Origin: Chrysomallon squamiferum | Lineage: Eukaryota > Mollusca > Gastropoda > Neomphalida > Peltospiridae | DNA length: 45,000 nucleotides | Assembly: GCA_012295275.1 (NCBI GenBank) | Contig: CM022677.1 | Span: forward strand, 8,452,514-8,497,513 | Reading direction: 5' to 3' | In this document: one piece after another, positions 34,701 through 45,000 of the stretch | Position numbering within the stretch: the first letter of the stretch is position 1 | How the letters are laid out: each line of letters begins with the position of its first letter | Made by a program: the position numbers and the translations under genes | The notes under the pieces: generated by a model | Seen by the model: the letters and a program-made list of their open reading frames with translations, nothing else | Told to the model about the DNA's origin: nothing | Database searches by the model: none

Positions 34701-37453
34701 ATCGATGCTGCTCCTTCTGTAGACCTGCTCAGTCTGAGTTCCAGCTCTCGAGCAAAGTCTCGACTGTGGGGTTCTGAAATGCGATTTGGAACTGATGTTC
34801 GGACAGGAGGAGCTGGTGGGGGGATTCTTTTTGGACTTTTAGCACGTCGGCGGACAACGGCAGCAGCACTGTCATCAACAGATGACTGCTTTGATGATCG
34901 ATGTCTTAGTGTGGAATCGTCTCCTATAGGTGGCGGTTTTGCAGGAAGTTGAGGTCGTGAATTTTGACCTTCTTCTTTAGTTTGGCACACTGATGATCTC
35001 TTGAGCTGTAATTAATAAAAATAATGATGATAACAATATTGATAATAATAATGGTAACACTGATGATAATGTTAATTGTATAATGACAGCAAAAATCACA
35101 ACATAAAAAAACTTAATTTTAAAATTAATGACAATATACAAATAATAATAACAATAATAATAATAACAATGATGATTATGATGACGATGATAATGGATTT
35201 AATGACAGTAATGATAATACTAGTAATAAATAAAATTAAAATAATAATGATATATTATTATTATTATTATTATTATCATCATCATCATCATCATCACCCT
35301 CACTCACAATCTCAACACCTACATGCACATAATAATAATAATAATATAACAAACTGAAGTTAAAATTCACTGTATTTTTCTACCTGTGAAGATGAAGTTT
35401 TTATGGCTTCATGTTTAGGAGTTTGTTTTGGACTTGAGCAAACTTTGTTTGAAGGACTCACTGTCGTTTCAGCAGACTTGGAAACTTTAGACTCAGACCC
35501 TGTAACTGTGGCTGACTCTGAACTGTTCGTACAACTCACAGCAGGATGGGAGGATGGTGGAAGCACTCGGAATTTAGCCTGCGGAGAAAACTTTGAACTT
35601 CGTTTCTCTCCTGGTGACCTGCTGGGGACAGCAACACTGTCAGTTTGTACAGTGTCCTCACTTTTTGGTTGCTCTGCTTTCATGAATGTGATGTCTGGAT
35701 TAATTTCCATTGGAACCTCAGGAGAATCACGACCGCGCCGCAGAATGTTCCGGAAGAATGAAGTAAATCCACGTCTGCTTTTGGCAGCGTCAGCCATCTT
35801 ACTTGAAAGACGGGAACTGTCAGGTGAATCAGTGTTTGGAAGCCCAAGAACTGGTTCGCTGCTTGACTTTAGATTCATCTGGCCATCTATGTTGGGCATG
35901 GTTACTATGGATTTCCCCATGGTAACCATTTTAAAGTTTGGTTCCGACACAGGTGCTGCAGGATTGGTTAAACGTTTGGTCGGAGATGTTGGAGGTTTGG
36001 AGGAAGAGGTTGGAGGTTCTGGAGGGGGTGGACTGGGTGGGCGGGGTGCAGGACGCTTCATCCTGGTTTTTGTCAAATCTAAGTTAGCAGCAACAGTGGC
36101 CATGCGAGATTCGAAGTTGCTTGACTTTTTTGTAACTGTCTGTGAATCTTTTTTAGTGACAACTGGACTGTCGGTGGATGACTCATTGTTTTTGCTGTCT
36201 GTTGACTCAGTGAGGAAGTCGCTGTACTTAATCTCCATTCCACCATAGCTCGCTAGCACATCATTCAGCAGTTCAACAACCTCCAGTCCTGCAATGGTGC
36301 TTTCAGAATCAGAAAATGAAGTATTCGACTCAAACTTCTTCTCCCAATCTATTAAACACTTCGATTTTGAGTCACCATCATCCTCCTTCTTTGTCTCAGC
36401 ATTGTCTTTCCCTGAATCTGCTGCTGCAGATGAAGTTATTTTTGTAGGCTGAGATCCTGATGCCTCGTAGAGGCAGTCTGTGATGTCATCAACTGTGTAT
36501 GATGTTATGTTCTCTCTGCGAATTATGTTCACTATTTTATAGGCAACCACAGAATCTGCCTCAGGTGGGGCAGCCATTTTGTCACTGTCAGATGACAGTG
36601 ATGATGATGGTGATGATGATGTAGCAGAAGGCGAGGCAGATTTCAGTTTCTCCATGTAAGGATTTTTATAATGTTCAGAGCCAGAAGATTCGCTGTCTGC
36701 CTTGTCACCAATGTTGTCAGCAATGCGCTGGAGTTCTATATCCGATGCAAACACATCATCAAGAGACATTTTAGAAAGAGGCTTTTTCCGCATTGGGAAT
36801 GTTCCATATGTTTTGACAGTCCCATCACAGTCGGAGAGATTGGGAAAGCGGTCTGGTTTTAACAGAGAAGACAAATCTTCAAACTCTTTAGATGAAGGCT
36901 TCTTACACTGTTTCGATGAGGTTTTCAAGTTTGAGATATCTGCGTTCCAGATCGTGTTTTCTAGAGCAAGTAATGCAAACTGTTTCTCTTCTTCAGTCAG
37001 AGAGATGTCATCACTGCTCAAAATAGCATTGCCAACATCAGAGTCATCATCTATCAAATTATCAGCACCACCGTCGTAACCTATAATTTCTGGCTCACTT
37101 TCTTTAAAATTAACTTTACCAAATTTGCATTCTTTCTTGGTTTTTCTCTCAGTCTTTGAAACAGTCTCCCCACTTAACTTCTTCCCATTAGTTCTGACAA
37201 CTTTAGAAGAGAAGTTTTCTTTAGAACTGTTTTCTTCTCCACTTGTCAACACAAACCTGCCACAGTTTTCTACATGCAAACCGTTTGGCTGAGACTGTTT
37301 CAAAATGGCTGACCGTCTTTTCACAGGGACTGGTGAAGAGGAATCAGACGACTGACATCTTCTGATTGGACTGTGTTCTGACTTTGACCTCTGACAGTTA
37401 GCACAAAGGTCATGGCGCCAAGCATTCTGGGTAAATTCTGAGCATGAAGACAT
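30667..37453 (-). CDS. PEAK1: PEAK-family (PEAK1/PRAG1/PEAK3) scaffold pseudokinase, about 1579 aa, five exons
   Basis: Exons: 37453-35384, 35005-34262, 33975-33891, 33001-32034 and 31539-30667. All junctions are GT-AG and phases agree (0, 0, 1, 0). Family marks: N-terminus MSSCSEFTQNAWRHDLCANC; a long disordered Ser/Pro-rich region with SH3-type polyproline stretches (about residues 464-481); a basic FTSFFRNILRR patch (about 564-574); a YEEI tyrosine motif (Y about 1109); then helices flanking a kinase-like fold (from about 1213) and a C-terminal block with YILWGP. In vertebrates these proteins dimerise through the flanking helices and act as cytoplasmic scaffolds for Src-family kinase, Shc/Grb2 and Crk signalling at focal adhesions. 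Here the kinase motifs are more eroded than in vertebrates (see findings). The symbol marks the family: an invertebrate gene may be equally related to PEAK1, PRAG1 and PEAK3. At 1579 residues it is near the size of human PEAK1. Confidence 0.85.
31540..32033 (-). repeat. Intron 4 of the PEAK-like gene, made of AAT/GTA/ATC repeats
   Basis: Degenerate AAT/GTA (31600-31815) and ATT/ATC (31838-31940) tracts fill most of this intron. Tyr/Ile-rich frames across it on both strands are artefacts. Confidence 0.85.
32034..33001 (-). CDS. PEAK1: PEAK-like gene, fourth coding exon: SH2/PTB-type tyrosine motifs and start of the pseudokinase module
   Basis: The acceptor CTTTTTTTCAG precedes the exon, and the donor CTAATG|GTAGGT ends it in phase 0. 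The first part has DNLYESI and QPIYEEIPNGY, the latter a textbook Src-family SH2 ligand when phosphorylated. A Ser/Met-rich stretch and RPKPAPRRKPKR follow. From ERLREVYSKLTN onward two helices (about 1213-1252) precede WQDFDLFGQPVHASERCIVY, which matches the start of the family's kinase-like N-lobe. Confidence 0.87.
33002..33890 (-). other. Intron 3 of the PEAK-like gene
   Basis: AT-rich unique DNA without long repeats apart from a short CA/GA run near 33100-33130. No additional exon is needed to keep the phases, and none is seen. Confidence 0.6.
33891..33975 (-). CDS. PEAK1: PEAK-like gene, 85-bp third coding exon
   Basis: A small exon between ATTATTACAG|ATG and CCTCAG|GTTTGA. It encodes MVTDMTNTRILTNRR then NTLSLGDDTAFAS plus one base, and so joins exon 2 (phase 0) to exon 4 (phase 1) without a break. 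The donor (GTTTGA) is weaker than the others, so alternative use is possible. Skipping it would shift the frame. Confidence 0.78.
34262..35005 (-). CDS. PEAK1: PEAK-like gene, second coding exon (248 codons)
   Basis: The acceptor TTAATTACAG precedes CTC AAG AGA TCA TCA. The exon ends GTT|GTAAGT, a consensus donor. It is proline-rich and basic: KPPPIG, KRIPPPAPPVR, LPPSPTSPVP, a Lys/Glu-rich coil (about AKELVKEKLLKEKPKS) and RAPAPPPPSVKRAKS. These are candidate SH3-binding sites. No folded domain is recognised. The antisense 225-codon frame (34275-34952) is a shadow of this exon. Confidence 0.87.
35006..35383 (-). repeat. Intron 1 (between coding exons 1 and 2) with AAT/ATC repeats
   Basis: AAT/GAT-rich DNA (35030-35260) followed by (ATT)n(CAT)n at 35257-35296. 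Confidence 0.8.
35384..37453 (-). CDS. PEAK1: PEAK-like gene, first coding exon (690 codons)
   Basis: The ATG at 37453 opens MSSCSEFTQNAW, matching the family N-terminus. A longer start is excluded because an in-frame TGA lies a few codons upstream. An acceptor (TTATTTTAAAG, exon from 37484) shows that a 5' UTR exon lies further upstream. The exon is disordered: a CxxC near the N-terminus, acidic and Ser-rich stretches, a better-ordered looking segment (AYKIVNIIRRENITSYTVDD to DCLYEASG), LEVVELLNDVLASYGG, the polyproline RPAPRPPSPPPPEPP, and the basic SFFRNILRRG patch. It ends CAG|GTAGAA in phase 0. An antisense frame of 281 codons (35403-36248) is a shadow. Confidence 0.88.
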
Positions 37454-37484
37454 TCCGCATAAGAGTTGATCCACGAGTCATGAC

Positions 37485-37699
37485 CTTTAAAATAAATAAT
37501 TAAAATTAGTAATTAATAAATCCAGTGAAATAATATTTTATATGGGCTTCCATAATATAATTATAATATGTACAACATTGTATGAGTTTTTATTTAGGTT
37601 TATGTTTTCAACAAAATTAAAACATTAATTGTGTTACTGGACATTTAGGTCTATATATTTTTAATCTATTTAATTCATAGTGTGCTGAGCTAGAGAGCT

Positions 37700-37730
<31 letters not shown>

Positions 37731-37815
37731 GCAACAAATTAAAGGTATTCTCAAAATCAGACGTAATTCTCTCTTCAAAAATATTAGTTTCTTCTATTAT
37801 TCATACATTTCTTAA

Positions 37816-37853
<38 letters not shown>

Positions 37854-38305
37854 GTTCAATGTATTATTAATTTTACTAGAGATTATATCTCTCTTTCTAA
37901 CACAGACAAACCCTACAGCTACACATTCTCTCACTCTCTCTAAATTCCTTTTTATATATGTAATTCACTCACCCTATGTTAATTTGTGTTCTAATGTTTA
38001 TATTATGTAAATGAAGAGCATGTGTAGAGAGGTAAATATGTGAGTATTTACTGTGATCATGATAAGGAGTGGATAATAAAATGTAATATCTGAGTCTGTA
38101 GGCTTCTCAAGTTACTCAACTCTATAAAAATGTTTGTTAAATAATTTGTTCATACATCTACAGGCTTTTGAATCTGAAAAGTGTGTGATTTAATGTGTGT
38201 GTGTGTTTAAAATGCATTTATGTTAATGTGACTGTCATTATTGGTTTCTGTGGGATATGTGGGTGTGGCTGGATAAGTGTATATTTGATTTAGTATAATT
38301 GTATG

Positions 38306-38339
<34 letters not shown>

Positions 38340-38642
38340 TGTGTGGGTGATCCTTAATAATAATAATTTAACTGAATGTAATTTCAAGATATAGCTAGAT
38401 ATTCAAAATATTTATTTTACAGGGTATACTTACACACGTAGCCTACAGTAAATAAAACTGATCATAACAACAAAAATAATTCTTTGTGATGTCTACAAAT
38501 ATATTCACATATAATGATATATAAATCTTAAACAAAAACAAAATATACATATGTAGGTGGGTTTTTTCATTTGTTTTTAAAAAAATCTTTAAAGTAAGAT
38601 TTAAAAAATAAACATAATGTGTTCACATTTTCATTTTATTAC

Positions 38643-38698
<56 letters not shown>

Positions 38699-38756
38699 TT
38701 CCAAGCTACAGCTGTACTAGAATATTGTTGAAAATTTAAATATGTTGAAAAATGTT
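37485..38756. other. Upstream non-coding DNA or 5' intron of the PEAK-like gene
   Basis: AT-rich DNA with (TA) runs (37818-37850), (GT)n at 38310-38335 and (ATT)n at 38647-38693. The acceptor at 37485 implies that the transcript begins beyond it, possibly beyond the window. Confidence 0.5.
37570..37691 (+). repeat. Interspersed repeat ending in a GA tract, copy 2
   Basis: Homologous to 25084-25210 in the same orientation. It again ends TAGTGTGCTGAGCT and runs directly into a GA tract (37692-37731). The shared end plus a shared simple-repeat tail suggests insertion of the same mobile element on both flanks of the PEAK-like gene. Confidence 0.7.
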
Positions 38757-39239
38757 CTAACATGGAGCAGGCTGAGAGACAGGTAGAAACGTGTATTTTT
38801 CAGGTAAGTGTGTCAATACAGGCAGGTAATGAGAATCTGTGGAATTGCATAGAAAAACAGACAACAATGGGAAGTGACACATGCTATGCAGAAAGAAACA
38901 AATTAACTTAAATAAAAAATTTAATAGGAAAAGAGAAGAAAAAAACTGATTTTGGTTAATCAATTTTACTTACACACTGACACAAACACACCTACTATAC
39001 ACACAACACACCCACAAATATATACATACACAGAGAGACAGAGAATGGAGAAAAGATATATATTAGAAACTGAAAAAGATAGTAAAGGATAAAGAAAAAG
39101 ACAGATAAAAGGAAAGAGAGAGAGAAAATTATAATTTCTGTTCCCTAACTCAGAGATTGTTGATAATAAAAAAAAAATGATAAAAAACAGCTGCCAGAAA
39201 ATATCATACAGAAAATTATCTCTGTACATGAAATAATAA

Positions 39240-39535
39240 TTATTATTATTATTATTTTATTATTATTTCTATTAGTATTAGTAGGTAAAACTACATTATT
39301 ATTATTAGTAGTAGTAGTAATCAATTATTATTATTGCTATTATGATTATTATTATTATTCTATTATTATTTCTATTAGTAGGTAAAACTACATTATTATT
39401 ATTAGTAGTAGTAGTAGTAGTAATCAATTATTATTATTTCTGTTATGATTATTATTATTATTTCTGTTATGATTATTATTATTATTCTATTATTATTTCT
39501 ATTAGTAGGTAAAACTACAATTATTATTATTTGTA
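39240..39535 (+). repeat. Tandem ~100-bp unit with GTAGGTAAAACTACA
   Basis: Three copies of a unit with GTAGGTAAAACTACA (starts near 39280, 39380 and 39506), separated by ATT and GTA runs. It forms a nested minisatellite within trinucleotide repeats. Confidence 0.85.
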
Positions 39536-39929
39536 ACATAACTACCCACAACAGCAATAAACAAGAAAACAAAAAACATAAAAATAATGATAATTAATAA
39601 TAATCATCATCATCATGACAGTGATCATGATGATGTTGATGATAATAATAACAATAACAAACAACTAAGATTGTAAAAATGTATCAATTAATAATATTTC
39701 TAAGCAGCAAGTTGTAAATGTCTGAACAGAAATATCCACTGACCTTCATGTTGAACAAAATAAAAATGTTGTATGGCAGTTCAGTTATACAGTGTTAGAG
39801 ACTAATTGCAGGCTGGTGTTTTAGACCAATATGTTAATAAGTGTAGAGAAAGTCACAGGCAGCATCACTGAGTTATAATGTTGACTGTTGACATTGTGAA
39901 TAACTATGAAAATGAAATACTGATTATTA

Positions 39930-40110
39930 TTTTTGTTGATGGTGTTGTTGTTGTAACTATTATTATTATTATTATAATTATTATTGTTGTAACTATTATT
40001 ATTATTATTATTATTATTATTACTGTTATCATTATTATTATTATTACTATTATTATTGTTGTTGTTATTGTTATTATTGTTATTGTTATTGCTGAACATT
40101 ATTACTAACA
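39930..40110 (+). repeat. Degenerate ATT/GTT tract
   Basis: About 180 bp of ATT, GTT and ATC variants. The minus-strand poly-Asn and plus-strand Ile/Val frames are artefacts. Confidence 0.9.
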
Positions 40111-40254
40111 CTACTACTGAATTAAAATCAATAATAACAATACAATAAAAGAAATAAAAATAATAACACTAAAAAAATATTAGTACTAATAAAAATAATG
40201 ATTCTTATAACAATCCTAAAGAAGTTATGTTCAGTAAGTTAGTAAGAGATAAAA

Positions 40255-40460
40255 TATATTATTCACAGACAGTGACTAACTGTGTCCAGTCATCTGGCCT
40301 CAGATGACCACACTATGCTTCAAATGACCACTCTATTTATCCACTGTCCATTAGCTTTGACAACTGAGGTCAGTATCTGATCTTACTGACACCTTGTGGA
40401 GAGATGTTCTTGATGTATAACAAAACCTGCTTGCCTCAGCACTTGCCTAACCACTTGTTG
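40255..40460. other. Non-repetitive island 1
   Basis: About 200 bp of balanced composition in the midst of simple repeats, containing near-repeats of CAGATGACCACACTATGCTT and CAAATGACCACTCTATTTAT. No coding frame was found. It might be regulatory DNA or an old mobile element. Confidence 0.35.
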
Positions 40461-40814
40461 TATACCATATCCCGTTGAGACATGCACAGTATTGTTATAT
40501 TGTAAGATATAATAATTATATGAATATATATAATGTGTGTGTGTGTTTGTGTGAGAGAGAAAGTGTATGTAAATGTATTTAATATCACAATTATTATTGT
40601 TATTGTTGTTGTTGGCACTGCTGTTATGTCAAATTAGAAAAAAAAATAAGCATCAATGTTATTGTACGAATAATAATAAACAAATAATAATATTATTGTA
40701 AAAGTTGTATTATAATAAAATAATAACAATAATAACATTATTATTAAACAATAACAATACTACTACTAATAATAATAATTAGTAGTAGTATTGTTAATAA
40801 AAATGTTATTGTAT

Positions 40815-41110
40815 GTATTAGGTCAAACTGGTAGATCATCTGTAAAATTTGGAACTGAGATGTCATCCTGAAATCTGCCTCTACTTAAATCTAATCAGAG
40901 GTTTAGAGGCCTCAGAGAACAATCTTCCTCTACTTAGACTTTGACAAGGCAGATCACTCTAATCAGCAAAGTTTTACATGGCAGTAATTAATACACCCAG
41001 TAACTACAGACACCATTTGCATGGATTAATGGATTTCACAACTCAGAAGCTTCAGGCAATAAGGAGGAATTTACCACCAACAGGTTTGCTGGAAATGTGT
41101 AGGTCAAGCA
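40815..41110. other. Non-repetitive island 2, candidate regulatory DNA
   Basis: About 290 bp of more balanced composition. It has two CCTCTACTTA words about 55 bp apart and CCATTTGCATGGATTAATGG near 41011-41030, which contains a perfect octamer (ATTTGCAT) next to a homeodomain-type ATTAATGG. No convincing reading frame. The function is inferred only. Confidence 0.35.
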
Positions 41111-41144
41111 ACTTCCTGTTTTGTGTTTTAATTATATATTTATT

Positions 41145-41290
41145 TAAAATTAAATATATATATATATATATATAAAAATAAATATGTAGTAACAAAAAAA
41201 GAAAAAATTAAATATATATATATATAAAAATAAATATGTAGTAACAAAAAAAGAAAAAATTAAATATATATATATATATATATATATAGA
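41145..41290 (+). repeat. Tandem duplication of a TA-rich 56-bp unit
   Basis: Two to three copies of AATTAAATA, (TA)n, AAAAATAAATATGTAGTAAC and a poly-A/G segment, with length changes in the TA run. Confidence 0.9.
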
Positions 41291-42507
41291 ATATTAAGGG
41301 GTTTTTGTTTGGTTTTTTTTGCTTTTAATTATATATTTAAAAAAATTAATATTGTTAACTCTTTTGGCAGAATTATATAAAAATATTTACATACTTGTAA
41401 GATCCTAACATAGTTTTCTAACTATGTCTATCAGTCTGTTACATAAAGTCTGTGTTAAAAACTGCCAAGTTAATAAGCTTAAATGATGTTTGAGAAAAAC
41501 CAACATCAAACAATTTTATTAAATTACTACAGATATGATACAGTTTCAAGGACAGCTTTTTTATTTTTTTTTTTATTTTTACCTTTATTATAATTATTTT
41601 TTTTTTTTTTTTTGTATGTAAGAGAAAGCAGTAATAACTACAGTGCAAACTTTTAGGTAAAAATAATTTAATAATAATAATAGCAGTAATAATTAATTAT
41701 ATTTAATTAATAATAATAATGATCAGGAGGAGGATGATGACAATAATGATAATAATAATAAGTGACTCTTGCTGAACTATTTTGTAATAACAGTCTTTTA
41801 TATATCGTCAAGAAAAATTGTTTGAATAGGATTTTAAAAAAGAAAGTCTAATAATAACACATCAAATAGGACTGACTGGTAACAACTAAGATGAACAGTA
41901 AATTATTTCTAAAATCATCGCTGGGCTCCTGCTAAATGCTGTTAATTAATCAATTAATTTAAAATTAGCTGAACCCATAAATAATAAAGCATTGTTGCAT
42001 ACGCTTCACACTTTTTTGAAGAAAAAAAAAATTGAGAGAAAAAAAAAAAAGAAACAAAAATAAATAAATAAAAAGAGAAAAAGAGAAATAATAAAAAAAA
42101 GAAGAATAGTAATAAAGCCTTTTTTAATATATTCTTCTGAAGAGTACTGATAAAAAAAAAAATAATAATATTAATAAAATAAAAAAAATATAGAAAAAGA
42201 AACAAGAGAGAAAATGAACAGAGAAATTCAAAAAAGAAAAGTGTAAAAGAAAAAAAAAGAAAATAAATAAAGATCGAAAAAGAAACAAAATAAGTAAAAA
42301 AGTGAAAAGAGAAAGAAACAAAAAAATAAAATAAAATAAAAAGTAGGAAGTTCTTATTGTTGGTAAATATCAAAATGTTCTTTCATGGCAAATGTAAAGA
42401 AAGTGTAAATTCCATCAGTTTAAGAATGTATCACCAGAATCAAAATATTACATCCATTTTAACTTGTCTTCTTGTAAAAATACCTCTCCACACAGAGCAA
42501 ACAGCCC
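41291..42507. other. Non-coding A/T-rich stretch
   Basis: Poly-T (about 41598-41614), and A/G-rich DNA from 42000 to 42340 made mainly of AAAAGA, AAATA and GAAA. The minus-strand Phe-rich frames there are artefacts. No gene is seen. Confidence 0.6.
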
Positions 42508-43030
42508 ATCTCCCAGACACACACACACAAACACATACATCTCCCAGACACACACACACAAACACACACAAACACACACACACAAACACATACATCTCCC
42601 AGACACACACACACATCTCCCAGACACACACACATCTCCCAGACACACACACATCTCCCAGACACACACACACAAACACACACATCTCCCAGACACACAC
42701 ACACAAACACATACATCTCCCAGACACACACACACAAACACACACACACACAAACACACACATCTCCCAGACACACACACATCTCCCAGACACACACACA
42801 CACAAACACATACATCTCCCAGACACACACACACAATCACATACATCTCCCAGACACACACACACAATCACATACATCTCCCAGACACAAACACACACAA
42901 ACACACACAAACACACACACACAAACACATACATCACCCAGACAAACACACACAAACACACACACACAAACACATACATCTCCCAGACACAAACACACAC
43001 CCACACATCTCCCAGACACACACACAAACA
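42508..43030 (+). repeat. CA-rich minisatellite with CATCTCCCAGACAC unit
   Basis: About 16 copies of CATCTCCCAGACAC (one changed to CATCACCCAGACAA) separated by 4-60 bp of CA and CAAA. Several frames are open through all of it on both strands because the units contain no stops. These are not called as genes. Confidence 0.93.
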
Positions 43031-43174
43031 GGGTAAGAGAAAAATTTGCTAGGGAAAATGATCATAAAAAAATTGACAGATAACACTTTAATGTAATACA
43101 ATTGTTATTTGAAAAATTATTATTATCATGGTATTTCTGGTTGATAAGATGTTACATAATATCAGTGTGATTTA

Positions 43175-43322
43175 AACAGACTAGTATTATTATTGTTGTT
43201 GTTATCATTATTATCATTATTATTTATTATTATCATCATTATCATTCCCATTATCACTATCATTATAGTTTCAACATCATCATCAGTTTTTTAATCATTA
43301 TCATCATCATCATCATCATTTT
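43175..43322 (+). repeat. ATT/ATC degenerate tract
   Basis: Broken ATT, GTT and ATC units, ending in a pure (ATC)n at about 43300-43319. The DNA between this tract and 43748 is AT-rich and unannotated, with a short less repetitive part at 43550-43730. Confidence 0.85.
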
Positions 43323-43744
43323 ATAAGCCAATATTATTGTTTGCATTAATCTTATTCAAATATATGAAAAATAATTAAATTTATTATTATACTTTAGTTT
43401 GTAGTAAAATGCTGAACTGAATTAATAATCAGATAAATAAATAAAAAAATAAATTGACAAATAAAATGAATAAATGAACAAAATATAAAAATAAAAAACA
43501 AACAAACAACAACAACAAAAATTATAAAGAAAACTCAGATACATTAGTATCTAGTGAAGATACTATTTGTTTACATGTGTAAGATATAGTTGTTTAATTA
43601 ACAGTGACAGATAATTAATCTTTGTGTGTGAGACTGTTACTAACTGACCTATCAGATAAACTGACATTCAGTCTGACTGCAGTGATCATGAGCTTTATTC
43701 ATTCATGTACAATTAGATGTCTCTGTTTTTGTATCTGGTGATTT

Positions 43745-43747
<3 letters not shown>

Positions 43748-43808
<61 letters not shown>
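43748..43808. repeat. (CT)n microsatellite
   Basis: A pure CT run of about 52 bp, with short CT remnants up to 43818. Confidence 0.95.
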
Positions 43809-43819
43809 TGCTCGCTCTT

Positions 43820-44651
43820 TGACAACATGTTTGTATTCATTTGTGCATGAGTAATTCTATTGCTTTCCAATATACAATTTAAAAAATAAAGAACTATACA
43901 GTATCATTTAATTTGACTTCAGGAAATCAATAATATATATATTTTGACAAGGACAGGAATATTTTATAATACTAAAAAACCCACATGTTATTGAAAATAT
44001 ATAATTTTAAAAATTACTGGAGAAATGTATTCTGAATTTTCTGAAAACATCACCTTCACATAAATATATAAATTTAAAAAAATTAAACAAAATAAATATA
44101 AATAAAAGCAACAACAACAACAATTAAAAAGAAGATGGAGAAGAATAGTAATAATAATAATGATAATAATAATAACAATTTTAATAATAGTGATAACTAA
44201 ATAATAATAATAATAATAAAATATAATTTTGCCAATAAATTATTCTCAGTCCCTAACAGAGGAAAGTCAAACATTTACAGACATATTTTGAAATTCTAAA
44301 GTTAACAGTGACAAGAAACAGGTTAAATTAGTTTCCTGCTGTTAAAGCTACACTCAGTTTTAAACTCTGCTGGGGATATCTGTTTATTAAAGTATCTTTA
44401 CTGTAACAGTTATTACTTAACAAATACCTAGTAATCTTAATTCTTATTTTGTTGTTGAAGTTTTGATTGCTTTGTTGTTGTTTTTTGTTTGTTTGCTTTT
44501 TTAGTTTCATGATTTCATAAAGGATTTTTGTTTTTGATTTAGTTTTTGTTTTCATAGTTGATTTTATCATATTATTTATTTAACTAAATAAATAAGTAAA
44601 TAATAAATATATAAACAACAATATAAATAAATAATAGAACATAATAAAGAA

Positions 44652-44683
<32 letters not shown>

Positions 44684-45000
44684 ATATATGGATTAAATGA
44701 GTAGTCTGTACACATGCACACAGAGAACACATCACTAAGAATATAACATAAAATAAATAATACATATGTTTTTACCATGTACATTATAATAAGTTTACAA
44801 CTCTAGCACATTCTCTGTTGACATTTAGTAAAAATGTTTAAGTAGCACATAATCAGTCTTAATGTACTAAGCCTAATTATAGTGTACAATACGCATCCTT
44901 GTAACATTACAGTTACTAACTCGCCATTTCAACAACATGAAATAGTTATAAAATAACAAATTTCTAACAGTGTATGCTCCCCACATTTCAACACACTAAC
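43820..45000. other. Non-coding window end
   Basis: AT-rich DNA with AAT/AAC units (44110-44222), AAAT (44580-44640) and (GT)n(TA)n at 44652-44690. No gene is seen. Confidence 0.55.

Noticed and set aside
34275-36248. Plus-strand frames of 225 and 281 codons
   Set aside because: They lie antisense to exons 1 and 2 of the PEAK-like gene; Ser- and Gly-rich shadows of its Pro/Ser codons, with no domain.
41954-42373. 139-codon Phe-rich minus-strand frame resembling membrane segments
   Set aside because: Produced by an A/G-rich tract; the hydrophobicity is a composition effect.
42440-43052. Six or more open frames up to 231 codons
   Set aside because: All derive from the CA minisatellite unit, which has no stop codons on either strand.

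Overview
The window is AT-rich, intron-containing animal DNA, packed with microsatellites, minisatellites and degenerate trinucleotide tracts. Split genes with clean GT-AG junctions, an intronless-coding rhodopsin-class GPCR pair and a PEAK-family pseudokinase gene all point to a metazoan. A lophotrochozoan, most likely a mollusc, fits best, but that is inference; I cannot name the species. I see no tRNA, rRNA, CRISPR array or prokaryotic signal.

Layout. (1) 237-1427, + strand: the last two exons of a gene that starts before the window. They encode one transmembrane helix and an acidic cytoplasmic tail with repeated DEQ motifs. (2) About 1.4-9.7 kb: mostly non-coding, with GA/CT and TA arrays, a duplicated ~110-bp segment (3.0 and 5.0 kb), a GT-rich minisatellite and a GC-richer island near 5.8 kb that may be the first exon and promoter of the next gene. 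(3) 9716-10861 (+) and 13445-14590 (-): two 381-residue class A GPCR paralogs, tail to tail, separated by 2.6 kb of simple repeats and a 44-bp satellite array. (4) 19136-20387, - strand: a two-exon, 157-residue C2H2 protein. Splicing rebuilds its third zinc finger, and its last codons lie inside a satellite family shared by the arrays at 18.2-19.1 kb and 12.1-12.7 kb. (5) 21758-22627: a TA-flanked DNA transposon remnant with near-perfect terminal inverted repeats and the PHD-like C-terminal end of a transposase. (6) 30667-37453, - strand: a five-exon gene for a ~1579-residue PEAK1/PRAG1/PEAK3-family scaffold pseudokinase. All intron phases match and I see no break. (7) 37.5-45 kb: upstream or intronic non-coding DNA with more tandem repeats and two non-repetitive islands.

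There is no operon-like grouping; the genes are independent units. The strongest leads are: the coding end of the zinc-finger gene being part of a local satellite family; the mosaic similarity of the convergent GPCR pair, suggesting gene conversion; the highly degenerate catalytic motifs of the PEAK-like protein; and the transposon remnant that still carries an open PHD-like frame.
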